Source: Vibrio cortegadensis
Lineage (GTDB): Bacteria > Pseudomonadota > Gammaproteobacteria > Enterobacterales > Vibrionaceae
NCBI RefSeq assembly: GCF_024347395.1
Contig: NZ_AP025472.1
Span: forward strand, 2,356,001 to 2,420,000
Length of the DNA: 64,000 nucleotides
Reading direction: 5' to 3'
Part shown: piece after piece, positions 16,461 to 25,426 of the stretch
Numbering within the stretch: the stretch's first letter is position 1
Layout of the letters: every line of letters begins with the position of its first letter
Translations under genes and position numbers: made by a program
The notes under the pieces: model-generated
Database searches by the model: none
Seen by the model: the letters and a program-made list of their open reading frames with translations, nothing else
What the model was told of the DNA's origin: nothing

Positions 16461-17732
16461 CTATGGACGAACCAAGTAATTCGCTTTACCTACCCATTTA
16501 TAGCTGGTGAGTTCTTCCAGTCCCATCGGACCACGAGCATGCAGTTTCTGAGTCGACACTGCAACCTCAGCCCCTAAACCAAATTGAGCGCCATCGGTAA
16601 ATCGTGTTGAAGCATTCACATAAACCGCCGCAGAACCTACCGAATTAATAAACAATTCCGCATTCGTTAAGCTGTTGGTCATGATGGCATCAGAGTGACT
16701 CGCATTGTGAATACGCATGTGATCGATCGCCTCTTTCACACCCGATACCACTTTAATGCCCAAAGTGTAACTGAGCCATTCAGTATCAAAATCACCATCA
16801 ATCACATCACGTAATTGCAGTTCAGCATCCGTTTTCACCGTCTCGCTTAATAATGACTTTGCTTTCTCTTCGACCACAAACTCAACTTTACCACTCAAGC
16901 GTTTCGCTAACATTGGCAGAAAATCAACGGCAATGGATTCGTGCACCAGCAGCGTATCTAATGAGTTACATGCAGATGGGCGCTGTGCTTTCGAGTTTTC
17001 GACTACATCAACTGATTTTTCTAAATCTGCACTCTCGTCGACAAAGATATGGCTGATACCAAAACCGCCAATGATGACAGGAATGGTGCTGTTCTCTTTA
17101 CACATTTTATGCAGACCAGCGCCGCCGCGTGGAATGATCATATCCACATAGTCATCCAATTTAAGCAGTTGTGACACTAATTCACGATCAGGTTTTTCAA
17201 TGTATTGCACAGAAGCTGCTGGTAATTGTGCTTTTTCTAAAGCTGATTGAATGACTTTAACCAGCTCCATATTTGAGAAAAAGGTCTCTTTACCACCACG
17301 CAAAATACTCGCATTACCGGTTTTCAGACACAACGCCGCGATATCAATCGTCACGTTTGGGCGAGCTTCGTAAATCACGCCAACCACACCCAGTGGTACT
17401 CGACGTCGCGACAATGACATGCCGTTTTCTAATACTTTACTGTCGATTTCACTGCCAACAGGATCGTTTAAGCTAATAACATTACGTACATCGTTAGCGA
17501 TACCCGTTAAACGCTCTTCGTTCAGCATCAGTCGATCAAGCAGAGCATCGGTTAGCCCTGCATTGCGTCCAAGTTCAATATCTTTTGCATTCGCGGCTAA
17601 AATGGCCGCTGAATTGATTTCAAGTTCATCAGCAATCGTTGCTAATGCTTGGTTTTTTTGTGCCGTCGATGCGGTTGATAAATGGAAAGCCGCCTCTTTT
17701 GCCGCTATGCCCATATTTTGTAAGCTAGTCAC
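16461..17732 (-). CDS. proA: gamma-glutamyl phosphate reductase ProA
   Basis: 423 residues (E. coli 417). The aldehyde-dehydrogenase fold shows GVIYEARPNVTID, GGKETFFSN and the catalytic cysteine in SACNSLDTLLVH. FTDGAQFGLGAEVAVSTQKLHARGPMGL is the C-terminal signature. It reduces gamma-glutamyl phosphate to the semialdehyde in proline synthesis. It is downstream of proB with a 30-bp gap. Confidence 0.96.
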   Translation of the reverse strand: MTSLQNMGIAAKEAAFHLSTASTAQKNQALATIADELEINSAAILAANAKDIELGRNAGLTDALLDRLMLNEERLTGIANDVRNVISLNDPVGSEIDSKVLENGMSLSRRRVPLGVVGVIYEARPNVTIDIAALCLKTGNASILRGGKETFFSNMELVKVIQSALEKAQLPAASVQYIEKPDRELVSQLLKLDDYVDMIIPRGGAGLHKMCKENSTIPVIIGGFGISHIFVDESADLEKSVDVVENSKAQRPSACNSLDTLLVHESIAVDFLPMLAKRLSGKVEFVVEEKAKSLLSETVKTDAELQLRDVIDGDFDTEWLSYTLGIKVVSGVKEAIDHMRIHNASHSDAIMTNSLTNAELFINSVGSAAVYVNASTRFTDGAQFGLGAEVAVSTQKLHARGPMGLEELTSYKWVGKANYLVRP

Positions 17733-17762
17733 GTTGAACGCTCCCTAAATTCGTTTAAATCG

Positions 17763-18902
17763 TTAATCTTGAATAACCACGAGGTCGTCACGGTGAATAA
17801 CTTCTGAGCCATAGTCATAACCCAAAATCAAACCGATATCTTTACTGTGTTTACCGACAATTTTTGCTAAATCTTGATTGGAGTAACTCGAAATACCACG
17901 GGCGATAAGCTGACCTTTCGTGTTGGTCACTCGTGCGACTTCACCACGTGCGAATTGTCCGCTCACCTCCACCACGCCTTTAGCAAGCAAGCTACTGCCC
18001 TTTTCAACCACAGCGCTTACCGCACCATCATCAATAACAATATCTCCAGAAGCCGCTGGGCCCGCTAAGATCCAACGTTTGCGGTTTTCTAACGCTTCCG
18101 CTAAAGGCAAGAATCGAGTACCTTGAGGCTCATCGCTCAATGAATCAAAAATGACATTTTCTGCACTACCCGCAGCAATGATCACTTCGATTCCTGCTCG
18201 GCGTGCAATATCGGCAGCTTGAAGTTTAGTTGCCATTCCGCCCGTGCCTAATGTGCTTCCGCTACCACCTGCGATTTGACGCAACGTTTCATCAATGGTG
18301 GTCACTTCACGGATAAGTTCTGCATTCGGATTACTTCTTGGATCCGCCGTAAACAACCCGCGTTGATCCGTCAGCAGAAGCAGTTTATCGGCACCGCACA
18401 AAATCCCAACCAAAGCAGACAAATTATCGTTGTCACCAACCTTAATTTCATTCGTCGCCACGGCATCGTTCTCATTCACAATAGGAATGATGTCGTGATC
18501 GACTAAAGCATTAATGGTATCGCGAGCATTTAAAAATCGCTCACGATCATCAAGGTCCGCTCGTGTCAGTAGCATTTGGCCGATTTTCAGGCCGTAGATA
18601 GCAAAAAGTGATTCCCACGCTTGAATCAGCTGGCTCTGCCCTACTGCCGCAAGTAGTTGTTTACTTGCCATTGAGTTGGGGAGTGCGGGGTATCCTAGAT
18701 GTTCACGTCCAGCCGCAATAGCACCAGACGATACCATTACAATTGAGTGCCCTTGCTTTTTAAGCTCCGCACATTGACGCACAAGCTCAACCATATGAGC
18801 TCGGTCAAGCGCTAACGTTCCACCAGTTAAAACACTAGTACCTAGTTTAACAACCACTGTCTTGGAGTGTGTTGTGTTCCCGCTTTTCTGATTCGTATTC
18901 AT
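17763..18902 (-). CDS. proB: glutamate 5-kinase ProB
   Basis: About 379 residues. VVVKLGTSVLTGG (phosphate loop), VSSGAIAAGREHL, NENDAVA and GGMATKLQAADIA are amino-acid-kinase motifs, and a PUA domain fills the C-terminal third. It phosphorylates glutamate, the feedback-controlled first step of proline synthesis. I placed the start at 18902 (MNTNQKSGN). An in-frame ATG eight codons upstream has no ribosome-binding site and gives an atypical FFNSKEP extension. Confidence 0.94.
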   Translation of the reverse strand: MNTNQKSGNTTHSKTVVVKLGTSVLTGGTLALDRAHMVELVRQCAELKKQGHSIVMVSSGAIAAGREHLGYPALPNSMASKQLLAAVGQSQLIQAWESLFAIYGLKIGQMLLTRADLDDRERFLNARDTINALVDHDIIPIVNENDAVATNEIKVGDNDNLSALVGILCGADKLLLLTDQRGLFTADPRSNPNAELIREVTTIDETLRQIAGGSGSTLGTGGMATKLQAADIARRAGIEVIIAAGSAENVIFDSLSDEPQGTRFLPLAEALENRKRWILAGPAASGDIVIDDGAVSAVVEKGSSLLAKGVVEVSGQFARGEVARVTNTKGQLIARGISSYSNQDLAKIVGKHSKDIGLILGYDYGSEVIHRDDLVVIQD

Positions 18903-18971
18903 GGGTTCTTTTGAATTAAAAAACATATAAGAACCGTTGTTTTAACAATCAAACCATCAATTCACAAGTAG

Positions 18972-18996
18972 AAAAGGTGCTAATAAGCACCTTTTT
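18972..18996 (-). terminator. terminator of crl
   Basis: AAAAGGTGC/GCACCTTTT with a six-base loop between crl and proB. The T-run is short on the minus strand. Confidence 0.75.
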
Positions 18997-19024
18997 GTTC
19001 TAAGAAGAAGTTAGTTGGGTAAAA

Positions 19025-19414
19025 TCAGACAAATTCGGCCGAATCTGCGTGAATAGTCACTTCCAAGTCAAATTTCGTCGCAAGTGTCTCGACAAGCTTA
19101 GCGTGGAAATTTTCTTGGGTTCGATTGATTTCGGCATGGGCTTTCTTTGGCACTTTTTCACCAACCCAATCACCCGCTTGATTGTATTTACCAATATGGT
19201 ATTTCGCGGCGAAGCCCTCATCATTCCGCTCAAGCTCTAACCACCAGCACCAAAATTCTCGTTCTTCTGGGGATTTTTTATCGTTAACACAGACTGACAA
19301 GCAGTCGAATAGGTAATGACCGTCTTCCGATTGAGGCTCTCTCAAATATGGGCCAATCGCTTTTAGTGCCGGAAGTAGACGAAAGTGAGTCGACTTTGTG
19401 ATTTCATCTGACAT
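19025..19414 (-). CDS. crl: sigma-S-binding protein Crl
   Basis: 129 residues resembling E. coli Crl: ALKAIGPYLRE, FDCLSVCVN, EREFWCWWLELE and AGDWVGEKV keep the aromatic-rich core that contacts RpoS. Crl helps RpoS assemble with RNA polymerase. The start at 19414 follows GGAGA at six bases. An in-frame ATG six codons earlier lacks such a site. Its place beside frsA and proBA matches other gammaproteobacteria. Confidence 0.92.
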   Translation of the reverse strand: MSDEITKSTHFRLLPALKAIGPYLREPQSEDGHYLFDCLSVCVNDKKSPEEREFWCWWLELERNDEGFAAKYHIGKYNQAGDWVGEKVPKKAHAEINRTQENFHAKLVETLATKFDLEVTIHADSAEFV

Positions 19415-19550
19415 ATTGAATCTCCATTTCAATGAAAAGCATAATATCCTTTATGACAATGTCCTCCCCACCCTCTCCAATAAATTATGAATGGGGATCA
19501 TAAGCTTACGCTACATTGCTATATCATGCTTAACTAAATTAGGAAAAATG

Positions 19551-20798
19551 TCACCTAAATAATTCCTCTTCAAGCCACTTTATTGCTAAATCGAGGGATT
19601 GCTCATACCCTTTTGAAATAGTTTTAGAATCAATTTTTTTTGCTTTTCCATACTCACTAAAAAGTGCAACCAATTGATTATCAGAGTATGGCGAAATAGG
19701 ATCGCCCTCTAAACCAATGGCAAGAATTGGCACTTTAGTTCGTCGGCTCGATAATATGCCTTGAACTTTTAATGACCACGCCATCATTTGCCCTGCAAGG
19801 CTATTGATATCCACTCCACTCTTTCCAAGTCGAGAGGCTAATACATCAAGATACATCTTGGGCATCTGTTTTAATTTTCCAGGAGTGGCGAGCACATCAT
19901 GGATCGGAGCACCAAGGCTAATGCATGCTTTTATCTTAGTCTGCTCTATAAAAGAGAGGCGAACCATAGCATTACCACCAAAGCGAAAACCGATTAGACC
20001 AACCTTATAGTGATCCACCCAGGGTAAATTAGGCAGTTCATTCAATACAGCTTGATGCAAACATGAAGAGTCTTCAGTCAAACTCCAATGAGAACTATGC
20101 CCAACAGAAGGCATATCTACAGTCAGCATCGCAATATTCTTAGGCGCAAGATAATCTCTAAACAGACGCCACATATCCGTCTGAAGGCTGTCTAACCCCG
20201 CACTTACTATCACGACTGGCTGCTGTTTGTCAGTTGAAGACATATGTAAATTAGCGATAATTTTCTTATTCTTATATGGGATCTCTATCTGCTTAATTAC
20301 ATGTTTCGTGTGTTTCGCGGCTTCTTGGTAGGCACCTGTCGCAAGGGTTTGCGCTTGTAAGGCAAGGTTATCATTTTTAAGGTGTGGGTAGCCTGCAATG
20401 CTGAAACACAGAGAGGCAGAAAAAAGCTCATTGGCTGCTTCTTCATTCTGCATATCATTGGCTCTTTTTTGATGAAGCATGCCAAGCTTTGTCCACTCAT
20501 AAGCCCAATTTCCACTGTGATAACCCATAACGGTATCGAGCCACTGTTCATCTGTTCGTGAGTGCGTTGAGCAAGCGATTCTAGACAATACCCCTTCTTG
20601 CTCAATAGGATCGATGCCCTGCCAAATCCATTGCAATCTACGTAGGTTACGATACCACGAAAAATTGTCCTGCTGTTTACGCTCATTGAGGATCTCTAAT
20701 GAGCTTGGTAGGTAACGTGTTAAGGCAGAGGTTTCCTGTGCTTGTTTGTACTTAACAAACAGGGTCTCAGACAGATTTTTACTTGTTTCGTCAGTCAT
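19551..20798 (-). CDS. frsA: FrsA (YafA) alpha/beta-hydrolase-fold protein
   Basis: 415 residues, the family length. N-terminal SETLFVKYKQ and WYRNLRRLQWIWQGIDPIEQ are typical of FrsA, followed by an alpha/beta-hydrolase fold. The usual nucleophile elbow reads GFRFGGN rather than GxSxG, so there is no canonical catalytic serine, as known in this family. FrsA is reported to bind the glucose-specific PTS protein EIIA and influence fermentation versus respiration. The order gpt-frsA-crl is conserved. Confidence 0.93.
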   Translation of the reverse strand: MTDETSKNLSETLFVKYKQAQETSALTRYLPSSLEILNERKQQDNFSWYRNLRRLQWIWQGIDPIEQEGVLSRIACSTHSRTDEQWLDTVMGYHSGNWAYEWTKLGMLHQKRANDMQNEEAANELFSASLCFSIAGYPHLKNDNLALQAQTLATGAYQEAAKHTKHVIKQIEIPYKNKKIIANLHMSSTDKQQPVVIVSAGLDSLQTDMWRLFRDYLAPKNIAMLTVDMPSVGHSSHWSLTEDSSCLHQAVLNELPNLPWVDHYKVGLIGFRFGGNAMVRLSFIEQTKIKACISLGAPIHDVLATPGKLKQMPKMYLDVLASRLGKSGVDINSLAGQMMAWSLKVQGILSSRRTKVPILAIGLEGDPISPYSDNQLVALFSEYGKAKKIDSKTISKGYEQSLDLAIKWLEEELFR

Positions 20799-20835
20799 AT
20801 CTACGCTTCTTACAATGATTTGCCTTAATCATAAT

Positions 20836-20865
20836 AAAAAAAATGACCCAATAAAGGGTCATTTT
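20836..20865 (-). terminator. terminator of gpt
   Basis: AAAATGACCC/GGGTCATTTT with a six-base loop and a T-run on the minus strand, between gpt and frsA. Confidence 0.92.
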
Positions 20866-20885
20866 CAAATAATCACATTTTGATC

Positions 20886-21350
20886 TTATTTTTGCTTACG
20901 ATTAATTGGCTCTACGTAAGTAATCGCGGTATCCCACGGTTGTTCAATCCATGTGTCTTGAGCAATATCAACAATGTATTCGTCAACTAGATCAGCGCCC
21001 GCAGGTTTTGCACATACCGTCACAAATTTAGCTTTTGGGTACATTTCACGGATTTTACGTGCTGTATCGCCACTGTCTACTAAATCATCAACAATCAAGA
21101 ACCCTTCACCGTCATGCTCTGGTGCTTTCAAGATACGCATATCACGCTGATGATCGTGATCGTAACTTGCAATGCACACTGTATCTACGTAACGAATACC
21201 AAGTTCACGAGCTAAAATTGCAGCAGGAACCAAACCACCACGGCTTACACCAAGGATCCCTTTCCATTGTTCTGCTGGCATTTGCTTCTCAGCAAGCTGG
21301 CGACAATATGTTTGCATGTTGTCCCAAGTAATGATGAATTTAGTCGTCAT
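20886..21350 (-). CDS. gpt: xanthine-guanine phosphoribosyltransferase
   Basis: 154 residues. The PRPP loop is FLIVDDLVDSGDTA, and GVSRGGLVPAAILAREL forms the N-terminal nucleotide region. It salvages guanine and xanthine. The purine permease gene lies upstream on the same strand, a sensible pairing of uptake and salvage. Confidence 0.96.
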   Translation of the reverse strand: MTTKFIITWDNMQTYCRQLAEKQMPAEQWKGILGVSRGGLVPAAILARELGIRYVDTVCIASYDHDHQRDMRILKAPEHDGEGFLIVDDLVDSGDTARKIREMYPKAKFVTVCAKPAGADLVDEYIVDIAQDTWIEQPWDTAITYVEPINRKQK

Positions 21351-21391
21351 AATAATAAAACCTAATAGTTATAAACTTATTGTTTTACGAA

Positions 21392-22687
21392 TTAAGCAGC
21401 TGTTAACACGTATTTTAGAATAAAGATTGCAGCCATGACCCACACGCTCATCGATACATCACGACCTTTACCACTGAATAACTTGATCGCCGCATACGCG
21501 ATAAAACCAAGAGAAATACCTTCAGCAATCGAAAAAGTCAGTGGCATAAGCAAGCAAGTAACGACAACTGGAGCCGCTTCTGTCAGATCACGCCAATCAA
21601 TACTAACTAAACCAGATAGCATCAAGATCGCGACATAAAACAGTGCGCCAGCGGTTGCGTAAGCCGGGATCATTCCAGCTAATGGCGAGAAGAATAAAGC
21701 AAGTAGGAAGAAAATACCAACAACAACCGCAGTTAAACCTGTTCGTCCACCCGCAGCGACCCCTGAAACACTTTCAATATATGACGTCGTATTTGAGGTA
21801 CCAAGCAGAGCACCAACCGATGTTGCTGTTGAATCCGCAAGCAATGCTTTATTAAGGCGAGGAATTTTGCCATCTTTACCGATAAGATCCGCTTTTTGTG
21901 CGACACCAACTAAAGTACCCGCAGTATCAAATAAATCGACAAATAAGAACGCAAACACAACAGAAATCATGCCCAGTTCAAATACAGCAGAAAAGTCTAG
22001 CTGCAAGAAAGTCGGCGCAATGCTAGGTGGCGCTGACATAATACCGTGGTACTGCACATCACCAAAAATAAGACCAAGACCCGTGACCGCCAGAATGGCA
22101 ATCATCACTCCACCTTTCACACCACGGTGAACTAATGCAATCGTAAGGAAAAACCCAATCGCACCCAGTACCGCAGGAACAGAAGTAATCGCACCCATAG
22201 AAACTAATGTCGCTGGGTTATCCACCACGATGCCTGCATTCTTTAGAGCAATGAACGCCAAGAAAAGTCCAATACCCGCAGAGATACCCGTTCTAAGAGA
22301 CATAGGAATTGAATTGATGATCCATTCACGAATCTTGAAGATACTTAAAAGGACAAACAAAATACCTGAAACAAATACCGCTGCTAGCGCAACTTGCCAT
22401 GTATATCCCATCCCAAGTACGACTGAATAGGTAAAGAAGGCGTTGAGTCCCATCCCAGGCGCTTGTGCAATTGGGTAGTTCGCCACAAATCCCATGATAA
22501 AACAGCCAATCGCCGCCGCTAAACAGGTCGCTACAAATACGGCTCCGTGATCCATTCCTGCATCAGACAAAATCGCTGGGTTAACAAAGATGATGTATGC
22601 CATTGTCAGGAAAGTCGTCATACCTGCAATGATTTCAGTTCGAACGTTCGTTCCATGTTCGCTGAGTTTAAATAGCCTTTCGAGCAT
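21392..22687 (-). CDS. NCS2-family purine permease
   Basis: About 431 residues with 12-14 hydrophobic segments. LSEHGTNVRTEIIAGMTTFLTMAYIIFVNP and QAPGMGLNAFFTYSVV are signatures of the AzgA-like branch of NCS2 (adenine/guanine/hypoxanthine uptake). ALLGTSNTTSYIESVSGVAAGGRTGLTAV is the central motif. The start at 22687 (MLERLFKL) follows AGGA at good spacing. The upstream PurR box and downstream gpt support a purine substrate. Which purine cannot be read from the sequence. Confidence 0.9.
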   Translation of the reverse strand: MLERLFKLSEHGTNVRTEIIAGMTTFLTMAYIIFVNPAILSDAGMDHGAVFVATCLAAAIGCFIMGFVANYPIAQAPGMGLNAFFTYSVVLGMGYTWQVALAAVFVSGILFVLLSIFKIREWIINSIPMSLRTGISAGIGLFLAFIALKNAGIVVDNPATLVSMGAITSVPAVLGAIGFFLTIALVHRGVKGGVMIAILAVTGLGLIFGDVQYHGIMSAPPSIAPTFLQLDFSAVFELGMISVVFAFLFVDLFDTAGTLVGVAQKADLIGKDGKIPRLNKALLADSTATSVGALLGTSNTTSYIESVSGVAAGGRTGLTAVVVGIFFLLALFFSPLAGMIPAYATAGALFYVAILMLSGLVSIDWRDLTEAAPVVVTCLLMPLTFSIAEGISLGFIAYAAIKLFSGKGRDVSMSVWVMAAIFILKYVLTAA

Positions 22688-22759
22688 TTTGTTATTCCTA
22701 AAAAGTGTAATCAAATTCAGTAGCCCTCTTATCCGCTAAAAGTGGCTAGTGAATTATCA

Positions 22760-22775
22760 AAGTAAACGGTTGCGT
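22760..22775 (-). promoter_or_regulatory. PurR operator in the permease promoter
   Basis: Read on the minus strand this is ACGCAACCGTTTACTT, matching every fixed position of the PurR consensus ANGCAANCGNTTNCNT. A TATAAT element lies about 15 bp upstream (22791-22796), so the operator covers the expected transcription start. Confidence 0.85.
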
Positions 22776-23106
22776 AATCGATTGGCAGGGATTATAAAGT
22801 TATCAAATAACAAATTCCAGATAGAATTCATACTCTAATAAATATTTCTTTCTATAAAAGATAGAAACCATCAATCAGAAAGTATCAACCAAACAATAAA
22901 TAACTTTAAAAACAATGAATTAAACATAAATTTAAAAACCATTAATATGGATGTTATTTAATCTATTCGGTATTTTTCTACTGAGTTCAGTGGTTCTTTA
23001 ATTACGAGTTTATCCAGAATAATGGACTGTTGTGGCTAAGGGAGAAGAGAGTTGGTGGAATGACAACCGTTAAAGGTCAAAGATTAATCAAAAAATGGTT
23101 CAGATA

Positions 23107-23135
23107 AAAAAACGCCACTCAAGAGGAGTGGCGGT
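23107..23135 (-). terminator. terminator of the small RNA
   Basis: CCGCCACTC/GAGTGGCG stem followed by seven Ts on the minus strand. Confidence 0.93.
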
Positions 23136-23217
23136 TGAATCTTGTCAGTCAAGGACTGTAGAAAAATTCTAATATATAGGGGTGAACATAATGTTCAATC
23201 ACATGCGTTGGTATTAA

Positions 23218-23304
23218 TTAGTAACCAAAGCTTGTTGGGTATGCAAAGTTGTTAGTAAAAACAGAGTTGTTTGTCCAAAACATTGCAGCTGGTAAACCTT
23301 TCAT
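23218..23304 (-). CDS. 28-residue small protein (VcdP-like)
   Basis: ATG is preceded by AAGGTGAT at 5-6 bases, one of the best ribosome-binding sites in the window. The peptide starts MKGLPAAMFW, is rich in aromatic and Asn residues, and ends PTSFGY. The size is close to the 29 residues reported for VcdP of V. cholerae, a citrate synthase activator. No signal peptide or membrane helix is evident. Confidence 0.7.
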   Translation of the reverse strand: MKGLPAAMFWTNNSVFTNNFAYPTSFGY

Positions 23305-23756
23305 AAATATCACCTTAATAAATCAATAAACAAAAATTTGATTCTCAGTTCCTTGGAGGCGATTAACGGACTCATCCTTTGAGCATTTCTTCTTCGCTTC
23401 AGAAGTTGGGTTTAATATACCATTGAGAAAAAAAATTACAACAAAAAAGTAGACTTAAGTCACACTTATTTGAAAATAACGATCTAGATCAAATGATTTT
23501 CGTAATTAAATTACAGAAATGTTAGTTACAGAGCCTCTGTTTGACACTTCTAATAAAACGACACTCATATACTGAAATTCCCATTTAGATAAAAATTGAG
23601 AGCTCAGAGACATTTCACGATTTCTGCCACTACTAGCCCCATTCGAGTAGTGGTATGCTGTGGCCATACCAACGCAACTGTCGGTAGATAATAAATCTAC
23701 TATTACTACGACTTTGCAATCATAAATCTGGTAATTAATCCATAAAGGAGTCATCC

Positions 23757-25226
23757 GTGTCTGAATTCCATTCTGAAATCAGCAGTTTATCACCTGCACT
23801 AATCTGGCAATTTTTCGATAAAATTTGTTCTATCCCACACCCATCTAAACATGAAGAACCTTTAGCGTTATACATTGTTGATTGGGCTAAGAGCCAAGGG
23901 CTAGATGTTCGTCGTGATCCAACAGGTAATGTTTTCATCAAAAAGCCTGCGACTGCTGGAATGGAAAACAAGAAAGGTGTCGTACTTCAAGCTCATATCG
24001 ATATGGTGCCACAGAAGAATGAAGACACTGAACATGACTTCGTTGCCGATCCAATTCAGCCATACATTGATGGTGAATGGGTGACAGCGAAAGGAACAAC
24101 ATTAGGTGCAGATAACGGTATTGGCATGGCTTCATGTCTTGCTGTGTTAGCTTCTAATGACCTTAAACACGGCCCACTAGAGGTTCTACTAACTATCGAT
24201 GAAGAAGCTGGTATGACTGGCGCATTTGGCTTAGAAGCGGGCTGGTTAGAAGGTGATATCCTTCTTAACACCGATTCAGAGCAAGAAGGCGAAGTTTACA
24301 TGGGCTGTGCTGGCGGTATTGATGGTGAAATGACTTTCAACATCACTCGCGAAGCTCAACCTGCTGGTTACGTAACTCGTAAGTTAATCCTAAAAGGTCT
24401 AAAAGGCGGTCACTCTGGTTGTGATATTCACACTGGCCGTGCTAACGCAAATAAACTGCTTGCTCGTTTCCTTGCTGGTCACGCTCAAGAACTTGATCTA
24501 CGAATGATCGAATTCAAAGGTGGCAGCCTACGTAACGCAATTCCTCGTGAAGGCTTCGTTACTGTTGCTGTTCCTGCTGAGAATGAAGCAAAACTAGCAG
24601 AACTTTACACTTACTACACTGAGTTACTTTCTACTGAGCTTGGTAAAGTTGAAACTGACATCGTTACGTTTAACGAAGCGATTGAGACAGAGCAAGGCGT
24701 ATTTGCGAATGCTGACCAAAGCCGCTTCGTTGCTGCGTTGAATGCTTGTCCAAACGGCGTTATTCGCATGAGTGACGAGATTGAAGGTGTAGTAGAAACC
24801 TCTTTGAATGTTGGTGTAATTACAACTGAAGACGATAAAGTATCTGTACTTTGCCTAATCCGCTCACTAATGGATTCAGGCCGTATGCAAGTAGAAAGCA
24901 TGATTGCTTCTGTTGCTGAACTTGCAGGTGCTGATGTCGAATTTACAGGTGCTTACCCTGGTTGGAAACCTGATGCTGATTCTGAAATCATGGGTATTTT
25001 CCGTGACATGTACGAAGGTATCTACGGTCATAAACCAAATATCATGGTGATCCACGCGGGTCTTGAGTGTGGTCTGTTCAAAGAACCTTACCCGAACATG
25101 GATATGGTCTCTTTTGGTCCAACAATCAAATTCCCACACTCGCCTGACGAGAAAGTGAAAATCGATACCGTTACACTTTACTGGGAACAGATGTGTGCGC
25201 TATTAGAAGCGATTCCAAACAAGTAA
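23757..25226 (+). CDS. pepD: aminoacyl-histidine dipeptidase PepD
   Basis: 489 residues (E. coli PepD 485). M20-family metal ligands are visible: His and Asp in QAHIDMVPQ, Asp in GADNGIGMA, Glu in DEEAGMTGA. The dimerisation lid starts KGLKGGHSGCDIH, and HAGLECGLF lies near the C-terminus. It cleaves Xaa-His dipeptides such as carnosine. The start is GTG after AAGGAG at seven bases, and the reading frame has no better ATG. It is monocistronic with a terminator. Confidence 0.96.
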   Translation: MSEFHSEISSLSPALIWQFFDKICSIPHPSKHEEPLALYIVDWAKSQGLDVRRDPTGNVFIKKPATAGMENKKGVVLQAHIDMVPQKNEDTEHDFVADPIQPYIDGEWVTAKGTTLGADNGIGMASCLAVLASNDLKHGPLEVLLTIDEEAGMTGAFGLEAGWLEGDILLNTDSEQEGEVYMGCAGGIDGEMTFNITREAQPAGYVTRKLILKGLKGGHSGCDIHTGRANANKLLARFLAGHAQELDLRMIEFKGGSLRNAIPREGFVTVAVPAENEAKLAELYTYYTELLSTELGKVETDIVTFNEAIETEQGVFANADQSRFVAALNACPNGVIRMSDEIEGVVETSLNVGVITTEDDKVSVLCLIRSLMDSGRMQVESMIASVAELAGADVEFTGAYPGWKPDADSEIMGIFRDMYEGIYGHKPNIMVIHAGLECGLFKEPYPNMDMVSFGPTIKFPHSPDEKVKIDTVTLYWEQMCALLEAIPNK

Positions 25227-25271
25227 TCGGTTTGTGCTAAACGGCTAAATCTACTGCCGCATTAAACACCC

Positions 25272-25303
25272 AAAAGCCCAGTAATTTGATTGCTGGGCTT
25301 TTT
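25272..25303 (+). terminator. terminator of pepD
   Basis: AAAAGCCCAG and CTGGGCTTTTT form a stem with a T-run, about 45 bp after the stop. Confidence 0.9.
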
Positions 25304-25382
25304 GTCATCTACTCGCGAAATGTCCATTCACTTTCAGTTACGTCTTGGAACATCAGCACCCAAGCCCCCAACCTATAGATAC

Positions 25383-25411
25383 AAAAAAGGCCTACCGCAG
25401 TAGACCTCTCA
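25383..25411 (-). terminator. probable terminator of dnaJ
   Basis: On the minus strand AGGTCTAC pairs with GTAGGCCT (imperfect) followed by six Ts, just past the dnaJ stop. Confidence 0.7.
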
Positions 25412-25426
25412 TTTCATCTAATCCAA

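Larger units (their letters stand above)
23106..23407 (-). ncRNA. candidate VcdRP-like dual-function RNA
   Basis: A free-standing transcription unit of about 300 nt. The promoter has TTGTAA (23436-23441) and TATATT (23414-23419) with 16 bp between them, inside the transcript lies a 28-codon gene, and the 3' end is a strong terminator. TGTGA-N6-TCTAC (23449-23464) upstream resembles a CRP site. The 3' part contains CACCCC, suited to pairing with ribosome-binding sites. Length, layout and neighbours (purine permease and pepD) match what I recall of Vibrio cholerae VcdRP, which inhibits sugar uptake and activates citrate synthase. The name is inference. Confidence 0.65.
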
